From: Pyropia yezoensis
Lineage: Eukaryota; Rhodophyta; Bangiophyceae; Bangiales; Bangiaceae
Assembly: GCA_009829735.1 (NCBI GenBank)
Contig: CM020618.1
Coordinates: 1,677,547-1,741,546, forward strand
Direction of reading: 5' to 3'
Length of the DNA stretch: 64,000 nt
How positions within the stretch are numbered: position 1 is the first letter of the stretch; each line of letters starts with the position of its first letter. Positions 42,455 through 55,229 of the stretch are shown here, piece after piece. The position numbers and the translations under genes were made by a program. The notes below the pieces were generated by a model. The model saw nothing but the letters and a program-made list of their open reading frames with translations, was not told the DNA's origin and searched no databases.

Positions 42455-45400
42455 CTAGAGAGGCAACACGCCCAAAGCCTTTGCAAGCACTGGCGCGAAG
42501 AGCACAACATTTGGCAACGTCGTGCCAGACGTCAACCATTGAGCAAACGCTCTTGAAGACACACCGTCAAGAGAGTCGCCCCAGTCGAGGATGTTCCGTG
42601 GAGGGAGACGTACGCAGCGCCTGACCGCGTCTTCTGCCCCCAGCGCCTCCTCTGGCCACGTCCAAGCAGTATGGCATCGCTGCTGAAGAGCAACAGAAAA
42701 GAGCGGCCGTTGCATTGCCATGCCCGTACGAGCACGCGCCATTTGAAGCATTGCCACGCGGATGGTGAACGCCCATGGGCACTTGAGATTGCCGCGTTGT
42801 CCTTGAGCGTGTAGACCGAAAACCCCAACAGATGGGATGACCACACTCGGTGGGAGCCCACAACCCGTACACGATCCTTCAGGCTCGCCTTCCTCTGGGT
42901 ACACAGGAATCCACGGTGGTGGCACGTTCCTGCACTCGGCACTGGGCGTAGAGCACACGTTTTCCAATGGCCGCTCCGCCGATGCCGCCGACACGTACCG
43001 AGACGTCCGCAAGCACGAGCAGCAAATGTTCTTGAAACAGGCGGCGGGCGTATGCCGCCGGGCAGGAACCGAAGGAACGCGAAGAGCGCAGCATGCTGCA
43101 CAAGGCCGAACACGATCCGCCTGGCGGCTGTCCATAATCGCCGTAGCGGCCCTCCTACCAAACTCCAACGCTTGCACGGTAGCATCCCGTACTTGCAAAT
43201 TGGCAACATGCAGTGTGCCCAGGGTGCCCGGAGCAACAGCCGCCACGGACGGCCTAGTCGCCAAAGCCGGTGCACCAAGACTGGGGCGGGGCCCGTTGCT
43301 GTGGCGGGCACCTATGCCAACGACGGGTGGTCGTTCAACGACGAGGCGCCCCTGCACCAGTTGAGTCTGCACCAACGCACTATGCTCCGGCCCAGCCATC
43401 GTTCCGCCTGCCGACGTAGCTCGCCCACTGCTGTGCGCCAGTGTCACAGCCTGCCGACCACCGCTCGACTCAGGCGGAGGCGCCTGCCCACGCCCGGTCG
43501 TCGCCGACCATGACGCAGCACCCATTCGTTGACGCACTTGGCGGGGAGGGGTTTGAAGCTGTCCCGAGTACGTTAACCCCCGCTTCTCTGGGGTTGGGGC
43601 TGCCTCTTGTACGCGCCACAAAGAGGATTCTGGCAGACTTCCGGCAGCGTCGGCAGCAGGTGAAAGGGGGGAAGAAGTGACATGAGATGGTGGAACGGTC
43701 CGATAAGCCGCAGCTCCCGGAGGAGACGCGTGCGAGTTTCGGGAGCGTTGTACGACTTTCGCTACGGTCGCAGTAGCCAAGCCGGCCAGAGGCCTGTTGC
43801 ACGCGTGTGTACACACGTCACAGAGCGCAAAGCCGCCTTGAATGCAAGACACGGCGTCCGCTGCTTGCACACCGTCCATCACCTCGTCGAGGTACACGCG
43901 GCGACATGGCAACGGGCCGCTATCCACCTCCAGGGCCGCCCAGCGGTCAAAGTCACCCAGCTGATCCAGCCCAATGACGGCCTCTCGGGCGTCGTGCTCG
44001 TGCAGCATGTCAGAGTACCCGTCGGGGTTCCACACAACGGCAGTGCCCCCTTCGCGGGGGCTCCGCGAGAGACGCCCTGACGCTTGTACCAGCGTCATGA
44101 GGTTTCGAGCCCCAAGGAAGAAGCCCCAACTCATGTTGGTAAAGTCAGTGCCCGTTGAAATACCAGGGGAACCGACAACGACAATGACGCCGACACCGCC
44201 GCGCTTGCGTTGAAGCTCAGCCACAATCCACGGCGGTGACCCACTGCCTGCCGCATCGCCAGGCCCAAGGAACCGGCCTCGGCTCGGCGACTGTCCCTCC
44301 CACCTCTGAAAGTCGACACGGACGACGCGGCTTGGACAACGTGGACAGTAGAAATGTCGCCATTGACAATCTCAGGACGTGCAGGCGCTTGCCGCTCAAG
44401 GGACTCGTGGGCTGCTCCACGAGCTGTCGCTGCCGCGACGGAGCCAACGTCGTTCTCCGCGATGCGTGCCTCCGCACTTGATCCAGGCGCGCCACCAACC
44501 ACCAACTGGGCGCCGTCCACTCGAGAATGAAAGCGCAACACGTCCACATCCTGCAACTCGGGACCATCGGCCATTGCAAGTGCAATGGAGAGCGCGTCAG
44601 AGATGCCCTCCACATCCAAGACAGTCTCGAGAAATACGCCCACAACGGCACACCGGCTGTGCAGGTCCCCGCTGGGCGCACGCATGGTGCTTATCTGCTC
44701 GAGGACGCGGTCAGCAACGGCCATGTGGGAGGGGCGATACCTCATAGGGCGTCGAAGACGTCCCTCCGCCACGCTTTCTAAGGGCACCGGAGCCGGCTCA
44801 ACACAGTAGCGCAGGTTGGCCCGCCGCGTTGACGGAGGTCGTAGAATTGCCACAGGGCGGGTGGGAGTCCAACCGGTGGCGGCAAGCAGCGGCTGAACCC
44901 ACCGCACAGGAGCGGTGGCGGTCAGGAGTATGAGAGGACACGGCAGGGTGGCCAATACGTCCTTGACAAACACCAAAAGGTGCCGAAACGAGCCCCACAG
45001 ACCGAGAAGGTGCACCTCATCAATCACCACTCGCCCCAACCGACCTTGCGCGTCGAGCCCGCGGATGAGAGCCACAAACTGTGCTCGTTACGCACAATGA
45101 CGGCGGCATCGGCCACCACGACCGCCACGTCTGGCGCCAAGCGCTGCGCCCATGACCCGGCGCGGACGGGGCATGCGGGCGGCAGCGTCCGAGGATTGTG
45201 GCGCTGGACCGGCTCGCGTGGTTGTCAAGACAATCGTCACGGTGGGACACCACAAGGAAGCCCCGTCGGGAAAAGGCAACTGCGGCTGCCGCCCCGCGGC
45301 TACCAATCGAGGACGCGGTGGCACCACCAGCACCAGCTCCTGCACGACCGCAAAAGTCAGAGCTTCCGTCCGTTGAAATGGTCTGCTGCCCCTACCGACC

Positions 45401-45915
45401 GCCGGTGCTGCTCGTACTGATACAGCTCGTACTGCTGCTTGGCGGCTTCGTGCTGGTGCTCGCTTGTACAGCAGCGGTTTGCTGCCGCTGCGGCCTCAAT
45501 GTACGCGACGCAGCAGAAAGGTGGCACTCTTGCCGCCCCCCGTCGGAAGAACCGTCAGCTGCGTCACAGCGTCCACGGGCGCACAATGTACGAACTGTCG
45601 CTAGGCGCTGCGTGGGGGACTTGAAGCCACCAGGCCCGTATACCTGCCTGGCTGCAGCATCCACGGCAGCCTCGGCTACCGACAAGGACATACGGAATGC
45701 GCGCGCAGCCCAACGTAGGGGCCGAAGCCACAGCACAGGCGGGTGCGACGGCCAGTGTGGCGGCACTCGATACTGCGCCGCCAACGCCACCTGCTGGGAC
45801 GGCACCACCCCCGTCTGCTGTGCCAGATGCTCCACCAAGGGATGACGGGAGATGGCCATTGTCAGTGGCGGCGGCGGCGGAGGCGTGTTGGGCTGCGCGG
45901 CCCAATGGTGGGGGC
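42455..45915 (-). CDS. 3' half of the recombinase-helicase gene, first contig copy
   Basis: The minus strand carries the helicase motifs in two or more frames because of indels, then an unbroken C-terminal frame (44224-42455) with motifs V and VI (GISTGTDFTNMSWG, QASGRLSR) and a Cys-rich tail (CAACCALR, CTGCGLPP, then a region resembling the C-terminal domain of large fungal RecQ-type helicases) ending TAG at 42455. The 5' part is lost in the N gap. It duplicates 47650-51103 and is probably the same gene seen in another contig. It supplies the correct C-terminus, which is frameshifted in the second copy. Confidence 0.8.
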
Positions 45916-46415
45916 NNNNNNNNNNNNNNNNNNNNNNNNNNNNNNNNNNNNNNNNNNNNNNNNNNNNNNNNNNNNNNNNNNNNNNNNNNNNNNNNNNNNN
46001 NNNNNNNNNNNNNNNNNNNNNNNNNNNNNNNNNNNNNNNNNNNNNNNNNNNNNNNNNNNNNNNNNNNNNNNNNNNNNNNNNNNNNNNNNNNNNNNNNNNN
46101 NNNNNNNNNNNNNNNNNNNNNNNNNNNNNNNNNNNNNNNNNNNNNNNNNNNNNNNNNNNNNNNNNNNNNNNNNNNNNNNNNNNNNNNNNNNNNNNNNNNN
46201 NNNNNNNNNNNNNNNNNNNNNNNNNNNNNNNNNNNNNNNNNNNNNNNNNNNNNNNNNNNNNNNNNNNNNNNNNNNNNNNNNNNNNNNNNNNNNNNNNNNN
46301 NNNNNNNNNNNNNNNNNNNNNNNNNNNNNNNNNNNNNNNNNNNNNNNNNNNNNNNNNNNNNNNNNNNNNNNNNNNNNNNNNNNNNNNNNNNNNNNNNNNN
46401 NNNNNNNNNNNNNNN
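45916..46415. other. Assembly gap (500 N)
   Basis: A 500-N spacer whose two flanks, 41223-45915 and 46416-51103, are near-identical. Confidence 1.
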
Positions 46416-49400
46416 CGGGCGCTGCGCCCTATCGCGGACGCCAGCCACCTCCACGCCCAACTACAGCAGGCCTCGTCACCGCAAAAGTACGCCCAAAGGC
46501 ACCCACCACCAACACGCCCGGCGGACCCACACGGCTGCCTGCGATGCCACCTGCAACCCCACAGCAGTACCACCCACGCCCCCGCCGAGCTGCACCGCTG
46601 CACTCGGCCCCGCGAGGCAGACGGCCAAGCACCACCCTCAGGCCGCAGACGCAGGCACGGACCCACCGCCACCTGGCGGGCGTCAGAGCCACCTACGCCC
46701 AAACACACACCTCTCACCCACACGCACAACAGACACACGGCTGCCAGCGATGCCCCCAGGCACCGCACAGCAGCACCACACAGGCCCCCGCCGAGCTGCA
46801 CCGCTGCACTCGCGGCCCCGCGAGGCAGACGGCCAAAGCACCACCCTGAGGCCGCAGACGCAAGCACGGACCCACCGCCACCTGGCGGGCGTCAGAGCCA
46901 CCTACGCCCAAACACACAGCTCTCACCCACACGAGCAACAGACGCACGGCTGCCAGCGATGCCCCCAGGCACCGCTCAGCAGCACCACTCACGCCCGCGC
47001 CGCGAGCGAACACACAGAAGCGCACACACCAGCCGCACAGAGATCGGGGTGAAACAGCTGCAGAGGGGACAAACGCATGCACGACAGCATGCAACGCAGA
47101 CTCCAAGACGGCAGAGCACGGGGGCACCACGCGACTCATCGCCGAAGGAAAAAGAGTCAAGGCAGTTTCCAGTACTGTAAACGTTCCGTCGGCGACTGAC
47201 CCCCCCCAAGAAGATTTGTTCGTAATTTCATACAATCGAAACCATTCACAAGGAACAAATGGACGACACAGCATACCAAATGGCGCGTACAGCCACATAC
47301 CACACCCCTCCTCACGCGGCTCTGGATAATCGCAGCTCAGAGAGGCCGCCTCAATGTCGTCACGAGTATGCCCTGGGCAGAAAAAGGAGCGTTCCGCTGA
47401 CCAAAGTCTGGAAATTTGCTGCGCATTTGACACTTGAGACCTGAATACTACCAATTCGAAATCTTGGTACAACAAGTACGATTAAATATATTTTCGAACT
47501 GAATCGACTGTCAGGACTCGGACGCCGACCCGAGTGAGCGTTTATAGTACTATAAACACTCACTTGAGATGCCCATCCTGGGTCCACCTGTGTGCATGCC
47601 CCAGGTACCGATGATACATTGCGGCGACATTCTTTAACGTGCACGAACACTAGAGAGGCAACACGCCAAAGCCTTTGCAAGCACTGGCGCGAAGAGCACA
47701 ACATTTGGCAACGTCGTGCCAGACGTCAACCATTGAGCAAACGCTCTTGAAGACACACCGTCAAGAGAGTCGCCCCAGTCGAGGATGTTCCGTGGAGGGA
47801 GACGTACGCAGCGCCTGACCGCGTCTTCTGCCCCCCAGCGCCTCTCTGGCCACGTCCAAGCAGTATGGCATCGCTGCTGAGAGCAACAGAAAAGAGCGGC
47901 CCGTTGCATTGCCATGCCCGTACGAGCACGCGCCATTTGAAGCATTGCCACGCGGATGGTGAACGCCCATGGGCACTTGAGATTGCCGCGTTGTCCTTGA
48001 GCGTGTAGACCGAAAAACCCCAACAGATGGGATGACCACACTCGGTGGGAGCCCACAACCCGTACACGATCCTTCAGGCTCGCCTTCCTCTGGGTACACA
48101 GGAATCCACGGTGGTGGCACGTTCCTGCACTCGGCACTGGGCGTAGAGCACACGTTTTCCAATGGCCGCTCCGCCGATGGCCGCCGACACGTACCGAGAC
48201 GTCCGCAAGCACGAGCAGCAAATGTTCTTGAAACAGGCGGCGGGCGTATGCCGCCGGGCAGGAACCGAAGGAACGCGAAGAGCGCAGCATGCTGCACAAG
48301 GCCGAACACGATCCGCCTGGCGGCTGTCCATAATCGCCGTAGCGGCCCTCCTACCAAACTCCAACGCTTGCACGGTAGCATCCCGTACTTGCAAATTGGC
48401 AACATGCAGTGTGCCCAGGGTGCCCGGAGCAACAGCCGCCACGGACGGCCTAGTCGCCAAAGCCGGTGCACCAAGACTGGGGCGGGGCCCGTTGCTGTGG
48501 CGGGCACCTATGCCAACGACGGGTGGTCGTTCAACGACGAGGCGCCCCTGCACCAGTTGAGTCTGCACCAACGCACTATGCTCCGGCCCAGCCATCGTTC
48601 CGCCTGCCGACGTAGCTCGCCCACTGCTGTGCGCCAGTGTCACAGCCTGCCGACCACCGCTCGACTCAGGCGGAGGCGCCTGCCCACGCCCGGTCGTCGC
48701 CGACCATGACGCAGCACCCATTCGTTGACGCACTTGGCGGGAGGGGTTTGAAGCTGTCCCGAGTACGTTAACCCCCGCTTCTCTGGGGTTGGGGCTGCCT
48801 CTTGTACGCGCCACAAAGAGGATTCTGGCAGACTTCCGGCAGCGTCGGCAGCAGGTGAAAGGGGGGAAGAAGTGACATGAGATGGTGGAACGGTCCGATA
48901 AGCCGCAGCTCCCGGAGGAGACGCGTGCGAGTTTCGGGAGCGTTGTACGACTTTCGCTACGGTCGCAGTAGCCAAGCCGGCCAGAGGCCTGTTGCACGCG
49001 TGTGTACACACGTCACAGAGCGCAAAGCCGCCTTGAATGCAAGACACGGCGTCCGCTGCTTGCACACCGTCCATCACCTCGTCGAGGTACACGCGGCGAC
49101 ATGGCAACGGGCCGCTATCCACCTCCAGGGCCGCCCAGCGGTCAAAGTCACCCAGCTGATCCAGCCCAATGACGGCCTCTCGGGCGTCGTGCTCGTGCAG
49201 CATGTCAGAGTACCCGTCGGGGTTCCACACAACGGCAGTGCCCCCTTCGCGGGGGCTCCGCGAGAGACGCCCTGACGCTTGTACCAGCGTCATGAGGTTT
49301 CGAGCCCCAAGGAAGAAGCCCCAACTCATGTTGGTAAAGTCAGTGCCCGTTGAAATACCAGGGGAACCGACAACGACAATGACGCCGACACCGCCGCGCT

Positions 49401-51103
49401 TGCGTTGAAGCTCAGCCACAATCCACGGCGGTGACCCACTGCCTGCCGCATCGCCAGGCCCCAAGGAACCGGCCTCGGCTCGGCGACTGTCCCTCCCACC
49501 TCTGAAAGTCGACACGGACGACGCGGCTTGGACAACGTGGACAGTAGAAATGTCGCCATTGACAATCTCAGGACGTGCAGGCGCTTGCCGCTCAAGGGAC
49601 TCGTGGGCTGCTCCACGAGCTGTCGCTGCCGCGACGGAGCCAACGTCGTTCTCCGCGATGCGTGCCTCCGCACTTGATCCAGGCGCGCCACCAACCACCA
49701 ACTGGGCGCCGTCCACTCGAGAATGAAAGCGCAACACGTCCACATCCTGCAACTCGGGACCATCGGCCATTGCAAGTGCAATGGAGAGCGCGTCAGAGAT
49801 GCCCTCCACATCCAAGACAGTCTCGAGAAATACGCCCACAACGGCACACCGGCTGTGCAGGTCCCCGCTGGGCGCACGCATGGTGCTTATCTGCTCGAGG
49901 ACGCGGTCAGCAACGGCCATGTGGAGGGGCGATACCTCATAGGGCGTCGAAGACGTCCCTCCGCCACGCTTTCTAAAGGGCACCGGAGCCGGCTCAACAC
50001 AGTAGCGCAGGTTGGCCCGCCGCGTTGACGGAGGTCGTAGAATTGCCACAGGGCGGGTGGGAGTCCAACCGGTGGCGGCAAGCAGCGGCTGAACCCACCG
50101 CACAGGAGCGGTGGCGGTCAGGAGTATGAGAGGACACGGCAGGGTGGCCAATACGTCCTTGACAAACACCAAAAGGTGCCGAAACGAGCCCCACAGACCG
50201 AGAAGGTGCACCTCATCAATCACCACTCGCCCCAACCGACCTTGCGCGTCGAGCCCGCGGATGAGAGCCACAAACTGTGCTCGGTTACGCACAATGACGG
50301 CGGCATCGGCCACCACGACCGCCACGTCTGGCGCCAAGCGCTGCGCCCATGACCCGGCGCGGACGGGCATGCGGGCGGCAGCGTCGAGGATTGTGGCGCT
50401 GACCGCTCGCGTGGTTGTCAAGACAATCGTCACGGTGGGACACCACAAGGAAGCCCGTCGGGAAAAGGCAACTGCGGCTGCCGCCCCGCGGCTACCAATC
50501 GAGGACGCGGTGGCACCACCAGCACCAGCTCCTGCACGACCGCAAAAGTCAGAGCTTCCGCCGTTGAAATGGTCTGCTGCCCCTACCGACCGCCGGTGCT
50601 GCTCGTACTGATACAGCTCGTACTGCTGCTTGGCGGCTTCGTGCTGGTGCTCGGCTTGTACAGCAGCGTTTGCTGCCGCTGCGGCCTCAATGTACGCGAC
50701 GAGCAGAAAGGTGGCACTCTTGCCGCCCCCCGTCGGAAGAACCGTCAGCTGCGTCACAGCGTCACGGGCGCACAATGTACGAACTGTCGCTAGGCGCTGC
50801 GTGGGGGACTTGAAGCCACCAGGCCCGTATACCTGCCTGGCTGCAGCATCCACGGCAGCCTCGGCTACCGACAAGGACATACGGAATGCGCGGCAGCCCA
50901 ACGTAGGGGCCGAAGCCACAGCACAGGCGGGTGCGACGGCCAGTGTGGCGGCACTCGATACTGCGCCGCCAACGCCACCTGCTGGGACGGCACCACCCCC
51001 GTCTGCTGTGCCAGATGCTCCACCAAGGGATGACGGGAGATGGCCATTGTCAGTGGCGGCGGCGGCGGAGGCGTGTTGGGCTGCGCGGCCCAATGGTGGG
51101 GGC
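46416..51103. repeat. Second copy of 41223-45915 (likely assembly duplicate)
   Basis: About 4.69 kb repeated in direct orientation on either side of the gap. It includes the 206-bp repeats, the palindrome (47533-47564) and the helicase 3' half. The differences noticed are single-base length changes in short homopolymers, for example GGCGGGGAGG versus GGCGGGAGG at 43541/48738. This is the pattern of low-quality contig ends rather than evolution. Confidence 0.85.
47533..47564. repeat. 32-bp palindrome, second contig copy
   Basis: Counterpart of 42338-42369 in the duplicated segment. Confidence 0.85.
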
Positions 51104-54100
51104 GGTGGCCTGAATACCGGCGACAGTCCAGAATCCTTTGACGGATGAAGCGGGTGTCGCAGACCGTCCTGATAATGGCGTGACTCGACGCCCATAGAGG
51201 TGTGCCACCACGAGCTAGCTCGACGAAACCAGAAAACGCTTGCCGCCGTCAGCTCATTGACCGCCAGGTCCTCCAGGCCAGCATACCGCTGCGTGGCGGT
51301 TGTGGATGTGTGGCCTGCCTGAGCGTCGAGCACTCTCCCAATGTCGGCGACAACGCCATCCGTGCCGCCTCCTGGCCCGTCCGCACCAATGTCGTGGCTC
51401 AGGATGTCGTAGCCGGTTGCCATCTTGGTTATGCCTGCGAGAAACTGTCGCAAGACTCGGACGCCCACATACGAGCCCGACTGCTCCCGAAGACCGTGCA
51501 GCAAGCCCGACTCTAGCGCCTTGTTCAGCACATAGGGGGACAGCTGCACACCACGGGCGTCACGAAAGAGGAGAGCCCGGTCCACCTCCTCCGCGTGACC
51601 GCAGGCACTGCTCACGACGCCCCTGACGGCGGCGGCGGATGCGCCGCCAAGCCCGCCCAGGCTGTCGCCGTTGTTAGAGACTCGGGTGGCGCGAGACACG
51701 TAGGCTTGCAGGGGGTCCAGAAACACGACGACCAGCAAAATAAGGGAGGAAGTCTTGGCGGCCATCCAGCGAAGTACGGGGCGGCCCCTGCCTTCAGCAC
51801 GGGCCTGACCCTTGCTGTACGTCAGCACCGTGAATACGCTCCCAGCGTGGACAAAAAGGCTTCTACGGGCACGCGCGGTAGAGGCGACCACCTTGAGCGC
51901 CGCGTCCTCGGTTTGACGGCCCGGCGAGCCGCCGGCGACGTGCATGGCAGCCCACAATAGGGCGCGCAGCCGCTCAGCCTTTGCTTCCCAGCGCGCAATG
52001 GCGCCGCGCGCCACCTCTGCGGGCGGCGGCGCGGTGGCGCCGGAGCTGGCTGCAGGACCCTGCACGGGCCGCACCGGGCAGGCAGCCGACTCGAGAGCGC
52101 CAGATGCCACAAAGTGCGACAGCCACCGCCGTACAAGCTGCCGGTTTTGGGGCAGCTGAAGAAAGCCTACGCCCGGCGCGTGCGCCGATGGGCGGTCCAC
52201 CAGGCGGATGGCGTCCGCCCAAAAGCCACTCCCCGCAGGGTCGTACCCGCCAGTGAGCTCCCGGAAGAGGGAAAAGATATCGGCGTGAAGGCTCTCTAGG
52301 CGGCGGCCGAGCTCCCGGGTGCTCATGTGCAGCTGCGCTCCCAACAGGGTGCCGCAAACGGGGCGCCCTTGAGCCGGTGACCCCACCGTGACAGGCGGCG
52401 CATGCGACGGGTCGTCACACGGGAGAAAGACGGGCGCCATTGTTTCGCTCCGCCCAATGGCCTCGGCCATGCCCGACAGGTGGACAACGTAGGCGGCCGC
52501 CGTGACCCGGGAGGGGTCAGACTTGCGCGCAATCGCGGCAAACAATTCGTCAGACGACGCCTCGCTATGTGCCATGTAGTAGAGGGTGTTGGTGATCTTG
52601 ATGGAGAAGAGCAACGCAGCAGTCAGGCGCTGCGCGTTGCCGGCGTCGGCGTACCGGGCGGGGTCGGTGCGGCCAAGACCGAGGGAGCCGTACACCACCG
52701 CGAGAAAAGGCATCACCAGCTCGACGTCCGACTGGCCTTTGCAGGCTGGGTCGCCCCGCCGGGCACGGGGGTCGTACTCCTCGTGAAAGAGGGCGAGCAA
52801 AAGGGCCTGAAAGAGAGGCTCCGTGTCCGCGGCGGGGGAGGCCAAAGGGGAACCCAGCAAAGGCCCTTGGGCACCTTGACCTCTGTTACCGCCGCCAGCG
52901 GAGGCCACCTCTTGAGCGTCGAGCGCCACGGTGAGAGCGTCAGCGGCCGAGATAGATGAGGCCGATAACGTGGGGAGACGCCGGTCGTCTGCGACAATGT
53001 CTGCGGCGCAGCGGTGCCCGAGGCGCACAATGTCCATGACCACCAAGAGCAGGATGGACGTGTCCCGAACGTACCGCTGAACAGTGCCGGGCCGGAGGTT
53101 GACGTGGAAGGCTCGGCCGCTGTCGTCGCCGGCCGACGACAGACGCATTTTACGCGACAGCACCGAGGCGCTGCGGCTACGAAGAAACGCAATGGCAGCG
53201 TCCGTCGCACGCTGGATGCCGGCGCGGAGCGCCACGTACATGGGACGGTCGCAATGTTGACGACCCTCTGGGCCTTCCACATCGAGCAGCGAAAAGTGGT
53301 CCGCCACGGCAGCGGCGGTCCAGCCAAGGTCCTTGAGAGAGACGTCGTACCGCTCCATGTGCAGGAGGCCCCCCGCCTCGGTGTCATTGGTTGCCTCGGA
53401 TGAGGGCAGCCGTTCCAGCGGGGAGCCGAGAGTCGAAGACGCGCCAAGAAATGCATCCAAACACACACGCTGGTTGACTTGAGGGGGCGGCACCTGCGGT
53501 GTGTCGTCGACTCCAGAGGCGGCAGCGGCAGCGGCGGCGGCGTCGGCGGCGGCGTGGGGAGCAGGGGGCACGGGAGCGCCAAGGGCGGTGGGGAGCAGAG
53601 CACCTGCCGCGACTCGGACGTGCACCGCACCTGAGGCCGCTTGGGATGGCACCCCGCAAGAGACAGGGAAGAAGCACGTTTTGTTGCCCCGCTTGAGCGT
53701 CTGACCAGGCACAATGTAAAAGCGCTTGTTGCCGCACGCGTCGGTAGGGTCACTCGCGGATGCAGGCGACGCAGAGGACGGCCGCGGAGTTCCCGACGCC
53801 CTGCGGGTAACCGTCTTGTGCACGCCCTGTGCGCTCGGCGCCATCGAGCGGCAGGTGTAGCACGCGTGGAGCCCCGTACAAATGGAAAGGGCAGGAACCG
53901 CTGGTAGGTGAGCGGCGGCGGGGCCAGCGGGCCAGGCACGGAGGGAGTAGCGCTCTCTGAGCCCAACTTGGCCGCCAGTCGGCTCGACAGCCAGGGCTGC
54001 ACGCGCGGCGGCAATGCCCACCGTCTGAACACTGGCCAGGCGGGCGGCCACGCCGCTGTCCTCAGAACCAGTCGCCTGGGCGTCGGCGCAGCCCATCTTT

Positions 54101-54633
54101 TCCACAGCTGCCTTGTGCGGCCCACCGCGGACATGGTGACCAAGCAGGGCGCCGTCCAAAAACGTAGTGTCACACGGGATGCACACCACACTGTGGGCAT
54201 CAGACCAAATGTAAAAAAAATTTTCCGTGTCCGCGAGGTTGTAGGGGGCGTCGTACGCAGTGGACGTAGGAACACGCGTCGAGCCATCCTCCTCAGCATC
54301 AACGGGAGCACGAATAGGGGCGGCCGCCGTGGCAGGGCCACCACCGTCGGCGGTCAGCGCGGAGACAGGGACAGGGTCAGTGGCGACCACATCGGCTGCA
54401 GCTGAGGCAGGGGCACGGACAGTGGCCAGAGCGCCGACAGAGGTGGCACCCAGAGGACGCGCAAGAGAAAGGGCGACAGCCTGGGCTGAGACAGGCACAG
54501 CGCGCGGCGAGACAGGCGGAGGAGCGGAACGAAGTACAGCAACAGAAGAGGGGGCCGCCGCAGGGGCAGCCAGAGAAGCGACAGGCGAGCTGCCTTCCTC
54601 AGGGTCGGTGGAGTTCGGGACGGCTGTAGACAT
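47650..54633 (-). CDS. Zinc finger / tyrosine recombinase / RecQ-like helicase fusion
   Basis: The ATG at 54633 opens 1997 codons. A one-base loss near 48738 relative to the other contig copy then shifts the frame; with the copy-1 C-terminus the protein would have about 2.3 thousand residues. C151-C154-H166/H167-H173 form a zinc finger reminiscent of OrsD-type fingers. A tyrosine-recombinase-like C-terminal box follows: VRVLRQFL (Arg1062) and QAGHTSTTATQRYAG (His1108, candidate nucleophile Tyr1117). The superfamily 2 helicase has LPTGGGKS (Lys1305), IDEVHLLGLWG (Asp1473), LLTATAP, GISTGTDF and QASGRLSR (Gln1785). Likely nuclear, with ATP-driven DNA unwinding coupled to strand exchange or DNA binding. 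It resembles large fungal telomere-linked helicases. Catalytic competence of the recombinase part is unproven because the first catalytic Arg was not located. Confidence 0.8.
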
Positions 54634-54848
54634 GGTGGGTTGGTTGTGATGAAAGCTCCAGGGCGGGGGGACCGATGCCGGTTAAGGGGGTCGTCAAGGC
54701 CACTGTCGCGGAGGGTGCTTCACCGGAGGAGAAAGATACAGAGGGCGATACGCACAGCAGGAGATTAGGCAAGCGCCGAGAGGAAGACGTGTGAGAGACT
54801 GGGCTGTGGTGGAGTGGGTGGTGGGGTGGGCGGCAGGTTCCGTTTTTC

Positions 54849-54943
54849 GGCGCGAAACTGGGCCGCCATGTAACGGTCAACGGCGGTGCGCGACTGACCT
54901 GTAGGCGGGCACATCGCAGCTTCCGTTTCGTGGCGCGAAACTG
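54849..54943 (-). promoter_or_regulatory. Two E2F-like sites upstream of the recombinase-helicase gene
   Basis: CAGTTTCGCGCC occurs on the minus strand at 54849-54860 and 54932-54943, about 220 and 300 bp upstream of the ATG at 54633. TTTCGCGCC matches the E2F/DP consensus used for S-phase expression. Neighbouring bases (CCGTTTTTCGG, CCGTTTCGTGG) are also similar, so these may be remnants of an 80-bp repeat. Confidence 0.45.
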
Positions 54944-55099
54944 AGCCGTTCTGTCACCGATAACGGCAGCGGTGCTTCGGAGGCGAGTTGATCCCGTTGG
55001 TCTTGTCGAGCTCGCGCGCGCACGAGAGAGCCGTTTTTCTTGGAGGGTCGAATGGGGGCCCCGCGCGGGAGGCGTTCACTCTTTCCGAGGATGAACGCC

Positions 55100-55200
55100 A
55101 CCGGGCAGCCAATCAGATGTCTTGAATCGCAGCGTTCATCGTTGAAAAGGATGGGCGCGGCGGGCGTCCATCGTTGAAAAGGATGAACAGGGGTCTACTT
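55100..55200. repeat. Short direct repeat near 55138-55187
   Basis: CATCGTTGAAAAGGATG occurs twice, about 33 bp apart, and the outer GTTCATC/GATGAAC ends are inverted. Function unknown. Confidence 0.5.
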
Positions 55201-55229
55201 GTCGTACTGTAAATAAGCCATGCGGTGCG

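Noticed and set aside
45564..47180. Long ORFs on both strands spanning 45916-46415
   Set aside because: They run through the N gap and join unrelated frames.
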